64,000 nt of DNA from CAWIHS01 sp963836005 (GTDB taxonomy: Bacteria; Pseudomonadota; Gammaproteobacteria; GRL18): positions 868,001-932,000 of the forward strand of contig CAWIHS010000001.1 of assembly GCA_963836005.1 (NCBI GenBank), given 5' to 3'. The notes under the pieces are model-generated. The model saw only the letters and a program-made list of their open reading frames with translations. It did no database searches and was not told where the DNA came from. The translations under genes and the position numbers were made by a program. Of this stretch, positions 28,737 through 38,517 are shown in pieces. Each line of letters starts with the position of its first letter. Positions within the stretch are counted from its first letter, which is position 1.

Positions 28737-29273
28737 ATGCGGCCCTTAAAAATAATTCCCAGGGAATACATACAAATCATTCCTGTTGATATTACTACGC
28801 TAAAGGTAGACGCAATCGTTAATGCGGCGAATAATTCTTTACTCGGCGGCGGCGGTGTAGACGGTGCAATTCACCGCGCGGCCGGGCCTCAGCTGCTCGC
28901 CGAATGCCGCACGCTCCATGGCTGTGAGACAGGTGCAGCCAAAATCACCAGAGCTTATAATCTACCAGCCCGATATGTCATTCATACCGTAGGTCCGGTA
29001 TGGCATGCAGGCAACGAAAATGAAGCGAAGCTGCTGTCTTCCTGCTATCGGGAATGCCTTACACTGGCTCAGGCTTATGCGCTCAACAGCATAGCATTTC
29101 CAGCTATCAGCTGTGGAGTGTATGGTTATCCGGTGAACGAGGCCGGCGAAATTGCGGTCAAAGAGGTACTTCATTTTCTACAGCACAGTACACAAATTAA
29201 CAGGGTGATTTTTGCCTGCTTCAATAATAATGTTCAGCAGGCCTTGAACACAGCACTTTCAAATTTGAGCTAG
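28737..29273 (+). CDS. macro-domain protein, ADP-ribose deacylase type
   Basis: 178 residues covering one macro domain. VDAIVNAANNSLLGGGGVDG and AIHRAAG form the ADP-ribose-binding loop with the catalytic Asn-Asn pair, and FPAISCGVYGYPV forms the second loop. This is the MacroD/YmdB type, which hydrolyses O-acetyl-ADP-ribose or mono-ADP-ribosyl esters. It lies about 2.6 kb from the HDAC-like gene but not in an operon with it. Confidence 0.9.
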   Translation: MRPLKIIPREYIQIIPVDITTLKVDAIVNAANNSLLGGGGVDGAIHRAAGPQLLAECRTLHGCETGAAKITRAYNLPARYVIHTVGPVWHAGNENEAKLLSSCYRECLTLAQAYALNSIAFPAISCGVYGYPVNEAGEIAVKEVLHFLQHSTQINRVIFACFNNNVQQALNTALSNLS

Positions 29274-29289
29274 AATCACAAGTAAAGCT

Positions 29290-29481
29290 TCAGGCATGCT
29301 TTTTTAAGGTTTTTTTCCATTTGGAATTTACCGGCCCGCTATCAAGTTTAATATATCTGCCAACTTCGTTTTCATACCATCCGCTAGTCTGTTGATGCGG
29401 TTCCGCTTCATAACCCCAGTAAGTGCCGTCTGCATCCTGGGCAATCCAGTTAACCCAGTCGGGTATACCTCTTTTATGCAT
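29290..29481 (-). CDS. hypothetical 63-residue Trp-rich protein
   Basis: A small soluble protein with five tryptophans (PDWVNWIAQDADGTYWGYE, SGWYENEVG, NSKWKK). It follows the DUF2237 gene by eight bases and is probably in the same transcript. The PDWVNWIAQDADG motif looks conserved-protein-like, but I cannot name the family. Confidence 0.55.
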   Translation of the reverse strand: MHKRGIPDWVNWIAQDADGTYWGYEAEPHQQTSGWYENEVGRYIKLDSGPVNSKWKKTLKKHA

Positions 29482-29489
29482 CTAAGAAA

Positions 29490-29867
29490 TCAATGAAGAT
29501 CGACAGAAAAGTCTCTTAACAGTTGCAGTGAAACAACTTCAAGAGCCCTCTTATGGGTTCTTTGTAAATACACTTTAGGTGCCATCTTATCCTGGTAAGC
29601 CTGCAGCCACCTTGCAGCGCATAAACACCAGGAATCACCGGGTTTCACTCCAGGAAAACCATATTCCGGCATAGGCGTTGACAGATCATTACCTTTGAAA
29701 CGGGAATATTCCAGAAATTCTCTGGATGCTCTGATACAGACGGTGTGCGAACCCATATCTTCTTTACAGGTATTGCAGAAGGAGTCCCTGTAAAAACCTG
29801 TCTTTGGTTCATTTCCACAGGGTTCAAGAGGTTCGTCAAAAACATTTAACGATTCAAACATTTCCAT
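29490..29867 (-). CDS. DUF2237-family protein
   Basis: 125 residues matching DUF2237 from end to end: NVFDEPLEPCG, TGFYRDSFCNTC, EDMGSHTVC, GNDLSTPMPEYGFPGVKPGD and WCLCAARWLQAY. The conserved cysteines suggest metal or redox chemistry, but the family is uncharacterised. Upstream of the 63-residue gene in a probable two-gene unit. Confidence 0.85.
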   Translation of the reverse strand: MEMFESLNVFDEPLEPCGNEPKTGFYRDSFCNTCKEDMGSHTVCIRASREFLEYSRFKGNDLSTPMPEYGFPGVKPGDSWCLCAARWLQAYQDKMAPKVYLQRTHKRALEVVSLQLLRDFSVDLH

Positions 29868-29926
29868 AGAGAAATACGCGCTTTTTCAAACTCATGTGGC
29901 ACTGGTTAATAGCAACAAATCAGCTG

Positions 29927-30166
29927 TTAATCCTTCTTTTTACAGGACTGTTGCTGCTGCTTTATTTGCATGCAGGTTGCATTAGCAGGTTGATGCCCGG
30001 ACTGGTTTTTCAAAAAATCATGTTGGGTTAGCTGCTGGGCTTGCAGAGCATTGTCAGATAACTGCTGGCTATCATGGCTGACCTGTTCAAAAGTCATATG
30101 ATTTGGGTGAGCATGGGCAAATGACGTAAAAAAGAAAGCAATAACTATAATCTTGCTGTTATTCAT
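29927..30166 (-). CDS. small exported hypothetical protein
   Basis: 79 residues with a signal peptide (IIVIAFFFTSFAHA) and a mature part of about 60 residues rich in Gln, His and Ser, ending CMQIKQQQQSCKKKD. The two cysteines could form a disulfide. Probably periplasmic; family not recognised. Confidence 0.5.
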   Translation of the reverse strand: MNNSKIIVIAFFFTSFAHAHPNHMTFEQVSHDSQQLSDNALQAQQLTQHDFLKNQSGHQPANATCMQIKQQQQSCKKKD

Positions 30167-30444
30167 TTAAACACCTTATTTAAACCTTCAATTAATACCG
30201 GATATCATTTATTACTGAATTATTACACAAAAATTCAGCTTATGCATAGTACTCGAAACTCGATTCAAAAATTAAGCTCAATCATACATCTGTATTGTAT
30301 ATGCTCAGGAATGCCAGCCGTCTGCTATCAGCGCCAGACTCCAAATTTTGCTGAACAGACTATTTTCTCGAGAATTTCCTGAATTTGTGGATAATAACAC
30401 CATGTCCGTGGATAAATTTCTACAATAAACAAGTGAGTAATCAA

Positions 30445-31149
30445 ATGTCCCGCCTGATCGCCGCCTTTATTCGTCATGGAGAATATCATCAGTTAACAAA
30501 TACCCCCAGTGCCCTGCAGCCTTTTGCGCTTACTGAAAAGGGCAAACAACAAGCGCAGCGCGCTGCAGAATTACTGGTGAATCAGAGCCGACAGGCAGAA
30601 TGGAAGATTTACCCAGTTATTGATTGTTCCAGTTTGCTCAGAGCCTGGCAGACAGCTCATGAAATAAAAACCATATTCGAACAGGAAAATGTCCACTGCT
30701 GTGTCATTGAAAGTTTTGCTGACTTATGTGAACGCAGCGTTGGCAGTGTTGCTAACCTGAACATTGATCAGATTGAAGCCATTTTAAACAATGACCCAAG
30801 ATTTGCAACTGCGCCGGAACACTGGAAATCTAACAGTCATTATTGCTTGCCGTTTCCGGGAGCAGAATCATTAATGGACGCCGGACTGCGTGTTGCACAA
30901 CATTTAACAAACCGCCTGATCAATCTAAAACGTCAAATAGAAACAGATACGCTAATGGTTTTTGTCGGCCATGGCGCTTCCTTCCGGCACGCCGCATACC
31001 ATTTGGGCATACTGAAATTTGACCAGATTGCACAGCTAAGCATGTATCATGCACAACCGATTTACCTTGAATTACAGGCAGACACCAGCCTAAAACACAT
31101 CGCAGGAAAATGGAAAATTCGCAAACCACAGGAGCACTTTACAGACTGA
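30445..31149 (+). CDS. histidine-phosphatase-superfamily protein
   Basis: 234 residues from ATG 30445, preceded by AAGTGAG. It shows the phosphoglycerate-mutase/SixA-like catalytic pattern: FIRHGEY at the N-terminus (RHG with the phosphorylated His) and FVGHGASFRH near the C-terminus (second catalytic His). The middle (LLRAWQTAHEI) matches the RA.QTA element of the family. Substrate unknown. Located just upstream of the Wadjet operon, with a 199-bp gap. Confidence 0.82.
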   Translation: MSRLIAAFIRHGEYHQLTNTPSALQPFALTEKGKQQAQRAAELLVNQSRQAEWKIYPVIDCSSLLRAWQTAHEIKTIFEQENVHCCVIESFADLCERSVGSVANLNIDQIEAILNNDPRFATAPEHWKSNSHYCLPFPGAESLMDAGLRVAQHLTNRLINLKRQIETDTLMVFVGHGASFRHAAYHLGILKFDQIAQLSMYHAQPIYLELQADTSLKHIAGKWKIRKPQEHFTD

Positions 31150-31348
31150 ATCAGTAGAGACTCTTCGGTTCTTCACAAAGATATGTTCTTTTCACTAAAA
31201 AAACTCTATCAACTTTAATTTTGTCGAGTTTCCAGAGGCTGAGCAAAAGCTAGTCCAACCCCGCATTTCTTTAAGTCTCTGATTTTAATTGACTCAATGC
31301 CTCAAGATGGTCAAAATATTAATTAATACTGTAATTTTCAAATAACCA

Positions 31349-32824
31349 ATGTATACATCAGATAATATCCAGCTACGCAAGCATCACCCAGCCTGGCAAT
31401 TACTTGCCGCAACCAAGGGTCCATTGGTTATCGCTGTTTTGCAGCTTCTGTTTAAAGACAGTCCCGACGGCATAGAATTTGATTCTGCCGTCCTGGAACT
31501 TTCTCAAATGCTGCAGCAACAGTATGAAAATGGTGAAATTGAGAGCAGTAATAATTATCAGTTGGAAGCCAGACGAGAAATTCGCCACTGGATCAAGCGT
31601 GGCCTGCTATTGGAACGTCAGGGACGCATCGTTGCCACCGATGCCCTTGAATCAGCGCTGAGATTTGTACAGGGACTGGATCAACGCATCATGAGCAGTT
31701 CCGCCTCTCGCCTGGCCATCGTACAACGTGAAATAGAGCATCTGGATGCTAATCTCAATGCCAATCAGGATCAAAGAACTGAATTTTTAAAAAATAAAAT
31801 TGCTGATCTGGAAAAAGAGCTGAATGAAGTAGAACAAGGTCATGTTGAAGTATTGTCTGAAGATCAGGCCATTGAATCCATCCGTGAAATTTATGCCCTG
31901 TCCACCAGTTTATCCCATGATTTTAGACGAGTTGAAGATTCCTACCGGGAGGCGGATCAACGACTGCGACAATCCATTATCGCAGAACAAAGTCACCGCG
32001 GAGAAATTGTGGACAAGTTGATGGACAGTCACGATGCCTTGCTTGAAACTGCTGAAGGCAAGGTATTCAATGGTTTCCATCAACAACTGGGACGCGCCCT
32101 GGAACTGGAAAAAATGAAACTGCAATTACGCAATATTGCGGCCCACCCCAGTAGCAATAAAGCCCTCAAAGCCAAACAGCAATCTGATTTACGCTGGTTG
32201 ATCATGCGTCTGGTGCTGGAGTCGGAACGCGTGGTCAAAGCACGTGCCCGTAGCGAAAGAGATGTGCGCAGCTTTTTGAAAACCGGATTGGCGGCAGAGC
32301 ATCATCGCGTGGGGCAGTTGTTAAATGAGTTCTTTTCCCAGGCTATGTCTCTGGAATGGAGCAATCAGAAACTGCGCCGAAGTCCCGCTCCCCTTCCCCC
32401 TGTTGCCATAGCCAATCATGGCCTGCCGGTGGTTGAGCGTTTACGTTTCAAGGAATTAAATAGCGACATCGCAGATGAGCTAAACCTGTTGCCGCAGGAT
32501 GCACAACTTGGTGATCTGGACGAAGCATTCTGGGAAAGTTTTGATGCTCTGAATCAGACTGCCCTGCTGGCACAAACCAGCGATCTGCTTGCTCAACATT
32601 CAGGCAGCATGAGTATTGCCGAACTTGTAGAACAATTACCGCCCACCCATGATCTCGAAGCAGTGACATTATGGCTCAGTATCGCTATGGCCAGTGATAC
32701 GGTGAGTGAAAAAGAAACAGAACAATTTGATATTAAACAAACAGATGGCAAAACCGTACGTTTTACGACACCTAAAGTGGCATTAAACCATCAAGCCGTT
32801 GTAAACATGGATTTTGAAATATAA
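31349..32824 (+). CDS. jetA: Wadjet/MksF component JetA (DUF3375)
   Basis: 491 residues of the DUF3375 family, the kleisin-like subunit of type I Wadjet, also called MksF. The winged-helix N-terminus (HPAWQLLAATKGPLVIAVLQ) and a long central coiled coil (about residues 110-260) are typical. With JetB and the SMC-like JetC it forms the loop-extruding complex that recognises small circular DNA, which JetD then cleaves. The stop directly abuts the jetB ATG, the first of a tightly packed four-gene operon. Confidence 0.9.
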   Translation: MYTSDNIQLRKHHPAWQLLAATKGPLVIAVLQLLFKDSPDGIEFDSAVLELSQMLQQQYENGEIESSNNYQLEARREIRHWIKRGLLLERQGRIVATDALESALRFVQGLDQRIMSSSASRLAIVQREIEHLDANLNANQDQRTEFLKNKIADLEKELNEVEQGHVEVLSEDQAIESIREIYALSTSLSHDFRRVEDSYREADQRLRQSIIAEQSHRGEIVDKLMDSHDALLETAEGKVFNGFHQQLGRALELEKMKLQLRNIAAHPSSNKALKAKQQSDLRWLIMRLVLESERVVKARARSERDVRSFLKTGLAAEHHRVGQLLNEFFSQAMSLEWSNQKLRRSPAPLPPVAIANHGLPVVERLRFKELNSDIADELNLLPQDAQLGDLDEAFWESFDALNQTALLAQTSDLLAQHSGSMSIAELVEQLPPTHDLEAVTLWLSIAMASDTVSEKETEQFDIKQTDGKTVRFTTPKVALNHQAVVNMDFEI

Positions 32825-33637
32825 ATGAGTAATATTTTCGATCAACTATCGGGAGCTATGACTGCTGACTCTCAAACGCAACCCCAGGAAGCGCAACAGG
32901 ACACGCATAATCAAGAACCTGAACAACACCCGGCTTTAGTCTATAGCCGGCAGGTCAAAGCAACAACTCAGGAACTGCTCAAGTTTGGTTTGCTGGAAGC
33001 AAGCAATAAATCTAAGCATTATCAAACCTGCCTGCATCAAAAAGAAATTATTAATACCATTCTTGCTCCACTGGATTTACAACTCAAAATTGATGACACG
33101 CGAGGTCTGGCATTTTTAATTATCGCACCGACAGAAGAACTGGAACATAAAGATGACTGGCAGCACCCCCTGGTTCGCCGTCAGCGTATGAATCTGGAAC
33201 AAAGCCTGATGGTCGCCATTTTACGGCAACATTATCTGAATCATGAACAGGAAGCAGGGGCGGGTTCTCTCAAAGCCATTGTTCATCTGGATGATCTCTT
33301 GCCTCAGTTAAATCAGTATCTGGGTGCCAGCGGCTCTGATGAACGCGATGATAAACGCCTGCGCAACCTGTTAGAACAGCTCAGAGGTTATGCCCTGGTG
33401 TCTGAAATTGATGATAATGATAAAGTCACCATACGTCCCCTGATCACCCATTTAAATAATCCTGAACATCTGCAAAGCCTTATTGCTGAGTTAAAGCTGC
33501 GTAAAGCTGAGCTGCTTAAAAATGAGACGGATCAAGATAAACAGCAAACAGAGTCCCAACACCAGGAAAATTATCACAACCCGTTGCAGGACAATGCCTC
33601 AGAAAATCAATCTGATAAAAACACTTTCCCGTCATGA
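32825..33637 (+). CDS. jetB: Wadjet/MksE component JetB (DUF4194)
   Basis: 270 residues matching the DUF4194/MksE (KITE-like) subunit. A Gln-rich disordered N-terminus (about 1-35) is followed by tandem winged-helix-like segments (LKFGLLEAS...QKEIINTIL, and LEQLRGYALVSEID...VTIRPL). The C-terminal 40 residues are Gln/Glu/Asn-rich and variable. Its ATG follows the jetA stop with no gap, and its stop overlaps the jetC start as ATGA. Confidence 0.87.
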   Translation: MSNIFDQLSGAMTADSQTQPQEAQQDTHNQEPEQHPALVYSRQVKATTQELLKFGLLEASNKSKHYQTCLHQKEIINTILAPLDLQLKIDDTRGLAFLIIAPTEELEHKDDWQHPLVRRQRMNLEQSLMVAILRQHYLNHEQEAGAGSLKAIVHLDDLLPQLNQYLGASGSDERDDKRLRNLLEQLRGYALVSEIDDNDKVTIRPLITHLNNPEHLQSLIAELKLRKAELLKNETDQDKQQTESQHQENYHNPLQDNASENQSDKNTFPS

Positions 33638-36600
33638 CCACAACGCCTGTAACAGACATCGAGCTACAACAAAACCTGTTTGAGGATAAAACACAAACCT
33701 GCAAGAGGGGTCAGGATCAAGCACTCACAGAACAAACCCATGGCCTGACTCAACTGGAAGTGTTCAACTGGGGACCGTTCAGTGGTTTACATCGCATTCA
33801 TTTTGACGCCAACGGCTGTTCATTGATTGGCCAGACAGGCAGTGGTAAAACTACGCTGGTCGATGCCATAATGACGTTGATTTGTGCCCAGCCCAAATAC
33901 AACCTGGCCTCTACCGGTGGTCATGAATCAGACAGGGATCTAATGTCTTATATCCGCGGTGTCACCGGTATTGGCGGCGAAGATGAAACAGCCCATATTG
34001 CCAGACCCGGTCAAACAATGACCGCTATCAGTGCCGAGTTTTCATCTAATCAGAGTCAGGTACGTCTCAGCAGTCTACTCTGGCTGGACAGCACCAGTAC
34101 CAGCCAGAGTGATATGAAAAGACTGTGGATTTTCGATCCGGGCAATCACCAGGGTCTGAGTGATTATCTGCAGCAACTTCAGGAACTTGGTTCCAGAGGG
34201 CTTAAAATTGAACTCAAGGAAAGACAGGGTGTAATAGTAACTGACAAGAAAAAAGCTTATCTGGCGCATTGTCGACGCTTTTTTGAAGTCGGAGAAAATG
34301 CCTTTGTACTGCTTAACCGGGCAGCAGGTTTAAAACAGTTGAACAGTATTGATGCCCTGTTTCGGGAGCTGGTTCTGGATGATCATTCTGCGTTTGAACG
34401 GGCCGCAGAAGTTGCTAATGAGTTCGATGAATTACAGGGAATACATGCTGAGCTGCAAATCGCAAAAAAACAACATACTACATTATTACCGATTGCTCAG
34501 ACCTATAAAAAATTTCAGCAAAGCCAAAACAAACTGCAACAGTTTATCCAGTTACAAAAATTTTTACCCTTATGGTTTGCCCATCATGGCTTTGAACTTT
34601 GGTCACAACAGGCCGAAAAGCTGCAATTACACATCAGTCAATATGAAACTCAGCTTGAACAAACCCTGGTTCAGCTGTATCAGCAACAGGCCCTCGTAGA
34701 TGAAGCTTATGAAAAATATCAGCAATTAGGCGGTGCCAGTATTGAAGATCTTAAGCGTCAGATAGTCGAAAAACATCAGGATATTGCACGTTTGCAGCAA
34801 AATATCCGCGATTATCAACAAATCTGTAAAGCCACTCAGCTGGACACTGAACTCAGCCCGGAAAAACTTCAGCACAATAAGCAACTGGCAGAAAAATTGT
34901 TTGCTGAACTCACAAAGCAGCTCATAAAACTTGAACAGGCACTGGAACAGCAGATACAGAAAACGCGCAATGCAGAAGAACAGCAAAGTGAACAGAGCAA
35001 TGAAATCAAAGAAGTCCAGGCAGCGCCGGACAGTAATATCCCGGGTAAATTTAGAAGTTTCCAGTACGAGTTGGCGCAGCAATTGAACATTGATGCAGAT
35101 GACATACCCTATATTGCCCAATGTGTAGAGGTACAGGATAAGGCCTGGCATGGTGCCATTGAACGGGCTATTGGCAGCCATCGTTTACGTCTGCTCATTG
35201 ATGCTGAATATATGCCTGCGGCTTTAAACTGGATCAATCAACGCGATAATCAATTACATGTCCGTTTGTTAAACAATGCAGACTATCAGCAAACCGCTTC
35301 GAGGCTGGACGATGGTTTTTGTCACAAGCTCAAATTCAAGGACAGTATCCATCATCAAAGCGTGAAAAACTTTCTGTCCAGTATTGATCGCCATTGCGTA
35401 GCCTCTGCCCATGAACTTCGACAGACCCCTTATGGTATGACGCGTGAGGGGCTGATGTCGGGCAAAAGGGGGCTGTTTGAAAAACAGGACCAGAAACCCA
35501 TTACTTCAGGATGGCTTACCGGCTTCGATAATCAGGCCCGTCTGGCTGAATTGCAGCAAAATCATCAACAAATAAGCTCAGAGGCTCGACAGTTGCGCCA
35601 GCAATTAGTGCACCTCAAAGAGCAGCAACAAAAACTGCAGACGCAACAAACTCTGTTAAAAAATGTCCAGGAGATCAGTTTTACCGAGCTGGATGATTCC
35701 ACGTCTAAAAATATTCTGCTTCATCTGCAACAGCGTCTTGAGAATCTGCAAAATCCGGCCTCTGACACAGCAAAATCCGAGCAATTATGGCTGGCAGCAA
35801 AACAACAGCTAGACAACATTCAGCAAACGCTTAATGGACTGAATGTTAATAAAGAAGTAGCTCTGAAAGAATTAAACAGCGCAAATAAACAGGCTGAACT
35901 GACGCAAAAGCGTTTGACCATAGCTTTGACGCAGGAACAGCTTGAGTGGCTAGGTGCAAACTATAACACACCAAATGCTGAGCAACTCGAAGTATTAGCC
36001 GATCTGGAACGGGAACAAACTCAGGCACTTAATCTGAAAAGTTCTGCACAACAAAAACAGCTCAGTGATCTGCAAGCCCGGTTAGGCAAACTGATGGTTT
36101 CCGCCTTAAAGGAAGATACCGGGGCTTTAAGTGAAGCTGGCACAGAACTGGAAGATATCCCTCATTATATTGAACGCTTAAATGTACTCAGCAAAGAAGA
36201 TTTGCCCGCAAAACTGGAACGATTTTTACACTACTTAAATCAATCATCTGATCAGGGTGTGACCCAGTTATTGACCCGTATTGAAAACGAGGTATCCATT
36301 ATTGAAGAACGCATTGAAGAACTCAATGCTACGATGAAGCAGGTGGACTTTCAGCCTGGACGTTATTTACAGTTAATTCCCCAGAAAGTATCTCATGAAT
36401 CATTACAAAGCCTGCAACGTTCACAACGAGATTTACGCAGTGCTGCGCTGATGGACGATCATGGTGAATCTCATTACAAATCATTAATGATTCTAATCCA
36501 GCAATTACGTGATGCTGTAGAACGTAAAAAAACACGTCCTGCTCTGTCTTTACTGGACCCTCGTTATCGGCTGCAATTTTCAGTCTCGATAATTGAACGA

Positions 36601-36981
36601 GGCAGTGAACTCGTGCTGGAAACCCGCACCGGTTCGCAAGGCGGCAGCGGTGGTGAGAAGGAAATCATTGCCAGTTATATCCTCACCGCTTCTCTGAGTT
36701 ATGCCCTGTGTCCCAAACACCGGCATAAACCCATGTTTGCGACCGTGATTCTGGATGAAGCCTTTTCCAAAAGCTCTCAGGCCGTAGCTGCGCGTATTAT
36801 TGCCGCCCTGAGTCAATTCGGTCTGCATCCCCTGTTTGTAACACCCAATAAGGAAATGCGTTTATTACGCACACATACCGCCTCAGCGGTTCTGGTACAT
36901 CGCCGTAAACAACAGTCCTATGCCCTGAGTTTGAGCTGGGAGGAAATAGACCAGCACATTCTGCAGCGACAGCAGCAATGA
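33634..36981 (+). CDS. jetC: Wadjet/MksB SMC-like ATPase JetC
   Basis: 1115 residues. The Walker A is GQTGSGKT (66-73). Two long coiled coils follow (about 240-460 and 640-900) around a hinge region (about 480-620). The ABC signature GSQGGSGGEKE lies near residue 1000 and the Walker B ATVILDEAFSKSS near 1038. This is the MukB/SMC-like motor of Wadjet, complete in length. It starts in a four-base overlap with jetB and ends in a four-base overlap with jetD. Confidence 0.93.
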   Translation: MTTTPVTDIELQQNLFEDKTQTCKRGQDQALTEQTHGLTQLEVFNWGPFSGLHRIHFDANGCSLIGQTGSGKTTLVDAIMTLICAQPKYNLASTGGHESDRDLMSYIRGVTGIGGEDETAHIARPGQTMTAISAEFSSNQSQVRLSSLLWLDSTSTSQSDMKRLWIFDPGNHQGLSDYLQQLQELGSRGLKIELKERQGVIVTDKKKAYLAHCRRFFEVGENAFVLLNRAAGLKQLNSIDALFRELVLDDHSAFERAAEVANEFDELQGIHAELQIAKKQHTTLLPIAQTYKKFQQSQNKLQQFIQLQKFLPLWFAHHGFELWSQQAEKLQLHISQYETQLEQTLVQLYQQQALVDEAYEKYQQLGGASIEDLKRQIVEKHQDIARLQQNIRDYQQICKATQLDTELSPEKLQHNKQLAEKLFAELTKQLIKLEQALEQQIQKTRNAEEQQSEQSNEIKEVQAAPDSNIPGKFRSFQYELAQQLNIDADDIPYIAQCVEVQDKAWHGAIERAIGSHRLRLLIDAEYMPAALNWINQRDNQLHVRLLNNADYQQTASRLDDGFCHKLKFKDSIHHQSVKNFLSSIDRHCVASAHELRQTPYGMTREGLMSGKRGLFEKQDQKPITSGWLTGFDNQARLAELQQNHQQISSEARQLRQQLVHLKEQQQKLQTQQTLLKNVQEISFTELDDSTSKNILLHLQQRLENLQNPASDTAKSEQLWLAAKQQLDNIQQTLNGLNVNKEVALKELNSANKQAELTQKRLTIALTQEQLEWLGANYNTPNAEQLEVLADLEREQTQALNLKSSAQQKQLSDLQARLGKLMVSALKEDTGALSEAGTELEDIPHYIERLNVLSKEDLPAKLERFLHYLNQSSDQGVTQLLTRIENEVSIIEERIEELNATMKQVDFQPGRYLQLIPQKVSHESLQSLQRSQRDLRSAALMDDHGESHYKSLMILIQQLRDAVERKKTRPALSLLDPRYRLQFSVSIIERGSELVLETRTGSQGGSGGEKEIIASYILTASLSYALCPKHRHKPMFATVILDEAFSKSSQAVAARIIAALSQFGLHPLFVTPNKEMRLLRTHTASAVLVHRRKQQSYALSLSWEEIDQHILQRQQQ

Positions 36982-38153
36982 AAACACCGGCTGAGCTGAG
37001 TCATAAACTGGCCCAACAATGGTATGCTGCTGATCATCGGGAGCAAAAACTGCTGGGAAGAAATCTGTGGCCGCTGAAACTAACAATAGGACGTCCGCAG
37101 GGAAAAGTTCTTAAATACGATTCAGCACAGGTCCGAGAACATCTACAACTCTGGCGTCAAGAACCTCTCGGTCAGGTAATATGGGAACCTGTATCATATC
37201 AGTCTGCCAGTCATTCAATTGACATTCCCTGTTATTGGCTGATTCAAAATCCGAGTGAATGGGTTGCGGCCTGTCGCGATCAGCAGATCAGCAAGGAATA
37301 CAGCAAGCTTTCCAAAATTGTCACTCAGGTTGAGCCGCTGTTTCATTCCCTGCTGGTTCGTCAACGAAGTATATGGCATAGAAATCAAACCAGTGAAATC
37401 ATTCTATGCTGCCAGGTGGCAATGATATTAAAGCCGGGTTTTGCTAAAGGTCTGCCTCTGCGGGCACTTAAGGTGGCAAATATTGACAGCAAGTTTATTG
37501 AACAGCATCGCGCCCTGCTCGTCAAACTCCTGAATATACGTTTTAATGATCTGCTAAAAACAATGACCCTGGAACAGTTTCTGGATGTCGCAGATGACAG
37601 AGATCAATGGTTATTAATTATCCCTCTGAGTAAAAATTTACTCGCCTATGAACAATTACGCCTGAGAGCATTTGAACTAAAACGACTCAAGCTTCCGGGC
37701 AAATATTTGCTGGTGATTGAAAATGAACAATGTAGATATCAATTACCCGTGCTGGATAATACGCTGGCCATATTAGGAGCCGGGTTGAATCTGAGCTGGA
37801 TGAATAATCCTGATTTTAAACATAAGCACATTGCCTATTGGGGCGATATCGATACCTGGGGTCTTAAAATGCTGGCCATGGCCCGCCAGACACAGCCGAA
37901 ACTGACCCCGGTTCTTATGAACAGTGACATATTTCGTAAATACCAGAAGTTTGCCGTTGCAGAACCCAAACAGGCCGGTGATCAAGCACCACAACCACTC
38001 ACGGATAATGAAATACAGCTTTATCAGAGCTTGCTGCAAAGCCCAAAGGGCCGGCTGGAACAAGAATTCATACCTGCCGATGAGATCAAAGCAATTCTGC
38101 TGGAATGGCACGCTCATCTCTGTGTGTGTCATGATATACCTAAAGGCTTATGA
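36978..38153 (+). CDS. jetD: Wadjet nuclease JetD (DUF3322/DUF2220, topoisomerase-VI-A-like)
   Basis: 391 residues. The N-terminal DUF3322 part is followed by a C-terminal Toprim-containing domain. The metal-binding DxD of the Toprim is in YWGDIDTWGLKML (Asp290, Asp292). This subunit cuts the plasmid extruded by JetABC. The essential acidic residues are present, so the system looks functional. The gene ends 6 bp inside a convergent small ORF. Confidence 0.9.
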   Translation: MKTPAELSHKLAQQWYAADHREQKLLGRNLWPLKLTIGRPQGKVLKYDSAQVREHLQLWRQEPLGQVIWEPVSYQSASHSIDIPCYWLIQNPSEWVAACRDQQISKEYSKLSKIVTQVEPLFHSLLVRQRSIWHRNQTSEIILCCQVAMILKPGFAKGLPLRALKVANIDSKFIEQHRALLVKLLNIRFNDLLKTMTLEQFLDVADDRDQWLLIIPLSKNLLAYEQLRLRAFELKRLKLPGKYLLVIENEQCRYQLPVLDNTLAILGAGLNLSWMNNPDFKHKHIAYWGDIDTWGLKMLAMARQTQPKLTPVLMNSDIFRKYQKFAVAEPKQAGDQAPQPLTDNEIQLYQSLLQSPKGRLEQEFIPADEIKAILLEWHAHLCVCHDIPKGL

Positions 38154-38366
38154 TAGTGATCGTGCAATCAGTTCTTCATCCACTTTATTCAGTAATTGTT
38201 TGATTAACTGCATGGCCTCCTGTTGATAGAGTTCAATGCACCCTTCTTTCAGGCTGGCCTGAATCGTCAATAACGGTTCGGGCACATCAAACTCGGGGAT
38301 AAGCTGAGTTTGAATAAGGCATAAATCAATTTTCTCCTGTTGTTTACCACAAACCTGCTTTTTCAA
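38148..38366 (-). CDS. hypothetical 72-residue protein
   Basis: A possible small gene starting at TTG 38366, overlapping the end of the 64-residue ORF upstream. It is moderately acidic and helical at the C-terminus (EAMQLIKQLLNKVDEEL). It would be the last gene of the block headed by the 1429-residue membrane protein. Coding is likely by its position and composition, but not proven. It may instead be the frame-shifted tail of the preceding ORF. Confidence 0.35.
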   Translation of the reverse strand: MKKQVCGKQQEKIDLCLIQTQLIPEFDVPEPLLTIQASLKEGCIELYQQEAMQLIKQLLNKVDEELIARSLS

Positions 38367-38517
38367 TACCTGTCCTGATGCTCTTAACCGTTAGTGGTTC
38401 TTCTATTGAACGTAAACGACGGCGTTCTATTTCTTCTTCATCGGTGGATATCCATCCATTTCCAATTGCAGCTGCTGTTTTTGTTTTAGTTCTGGATTTC
38501 TTTTTTTTCATTTTCAT
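38344..38517 (-). CDS. hypothetical lysine-rich small protein
   Basis: 57 residues from ATG 38517, which lies inside the 3' end of the 1429-residue gene. A highly basic start (MKMKKKKSRTKTKT) is followed by a well-formed segment GWISTDEEEIERRRLRS. That segment faintly recalls the N-terminus of some SNF2-related proteins, but this is only an impression. It overlaps both neighbours and is possibly translationally coupled. Confidence 0.35.
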   Translation of the reverse strand: MKMKKKKSRTKTKTAAAIGNGWISTDEEEIERRRLRSIEEPLTVKSIRTGIEKAGLW

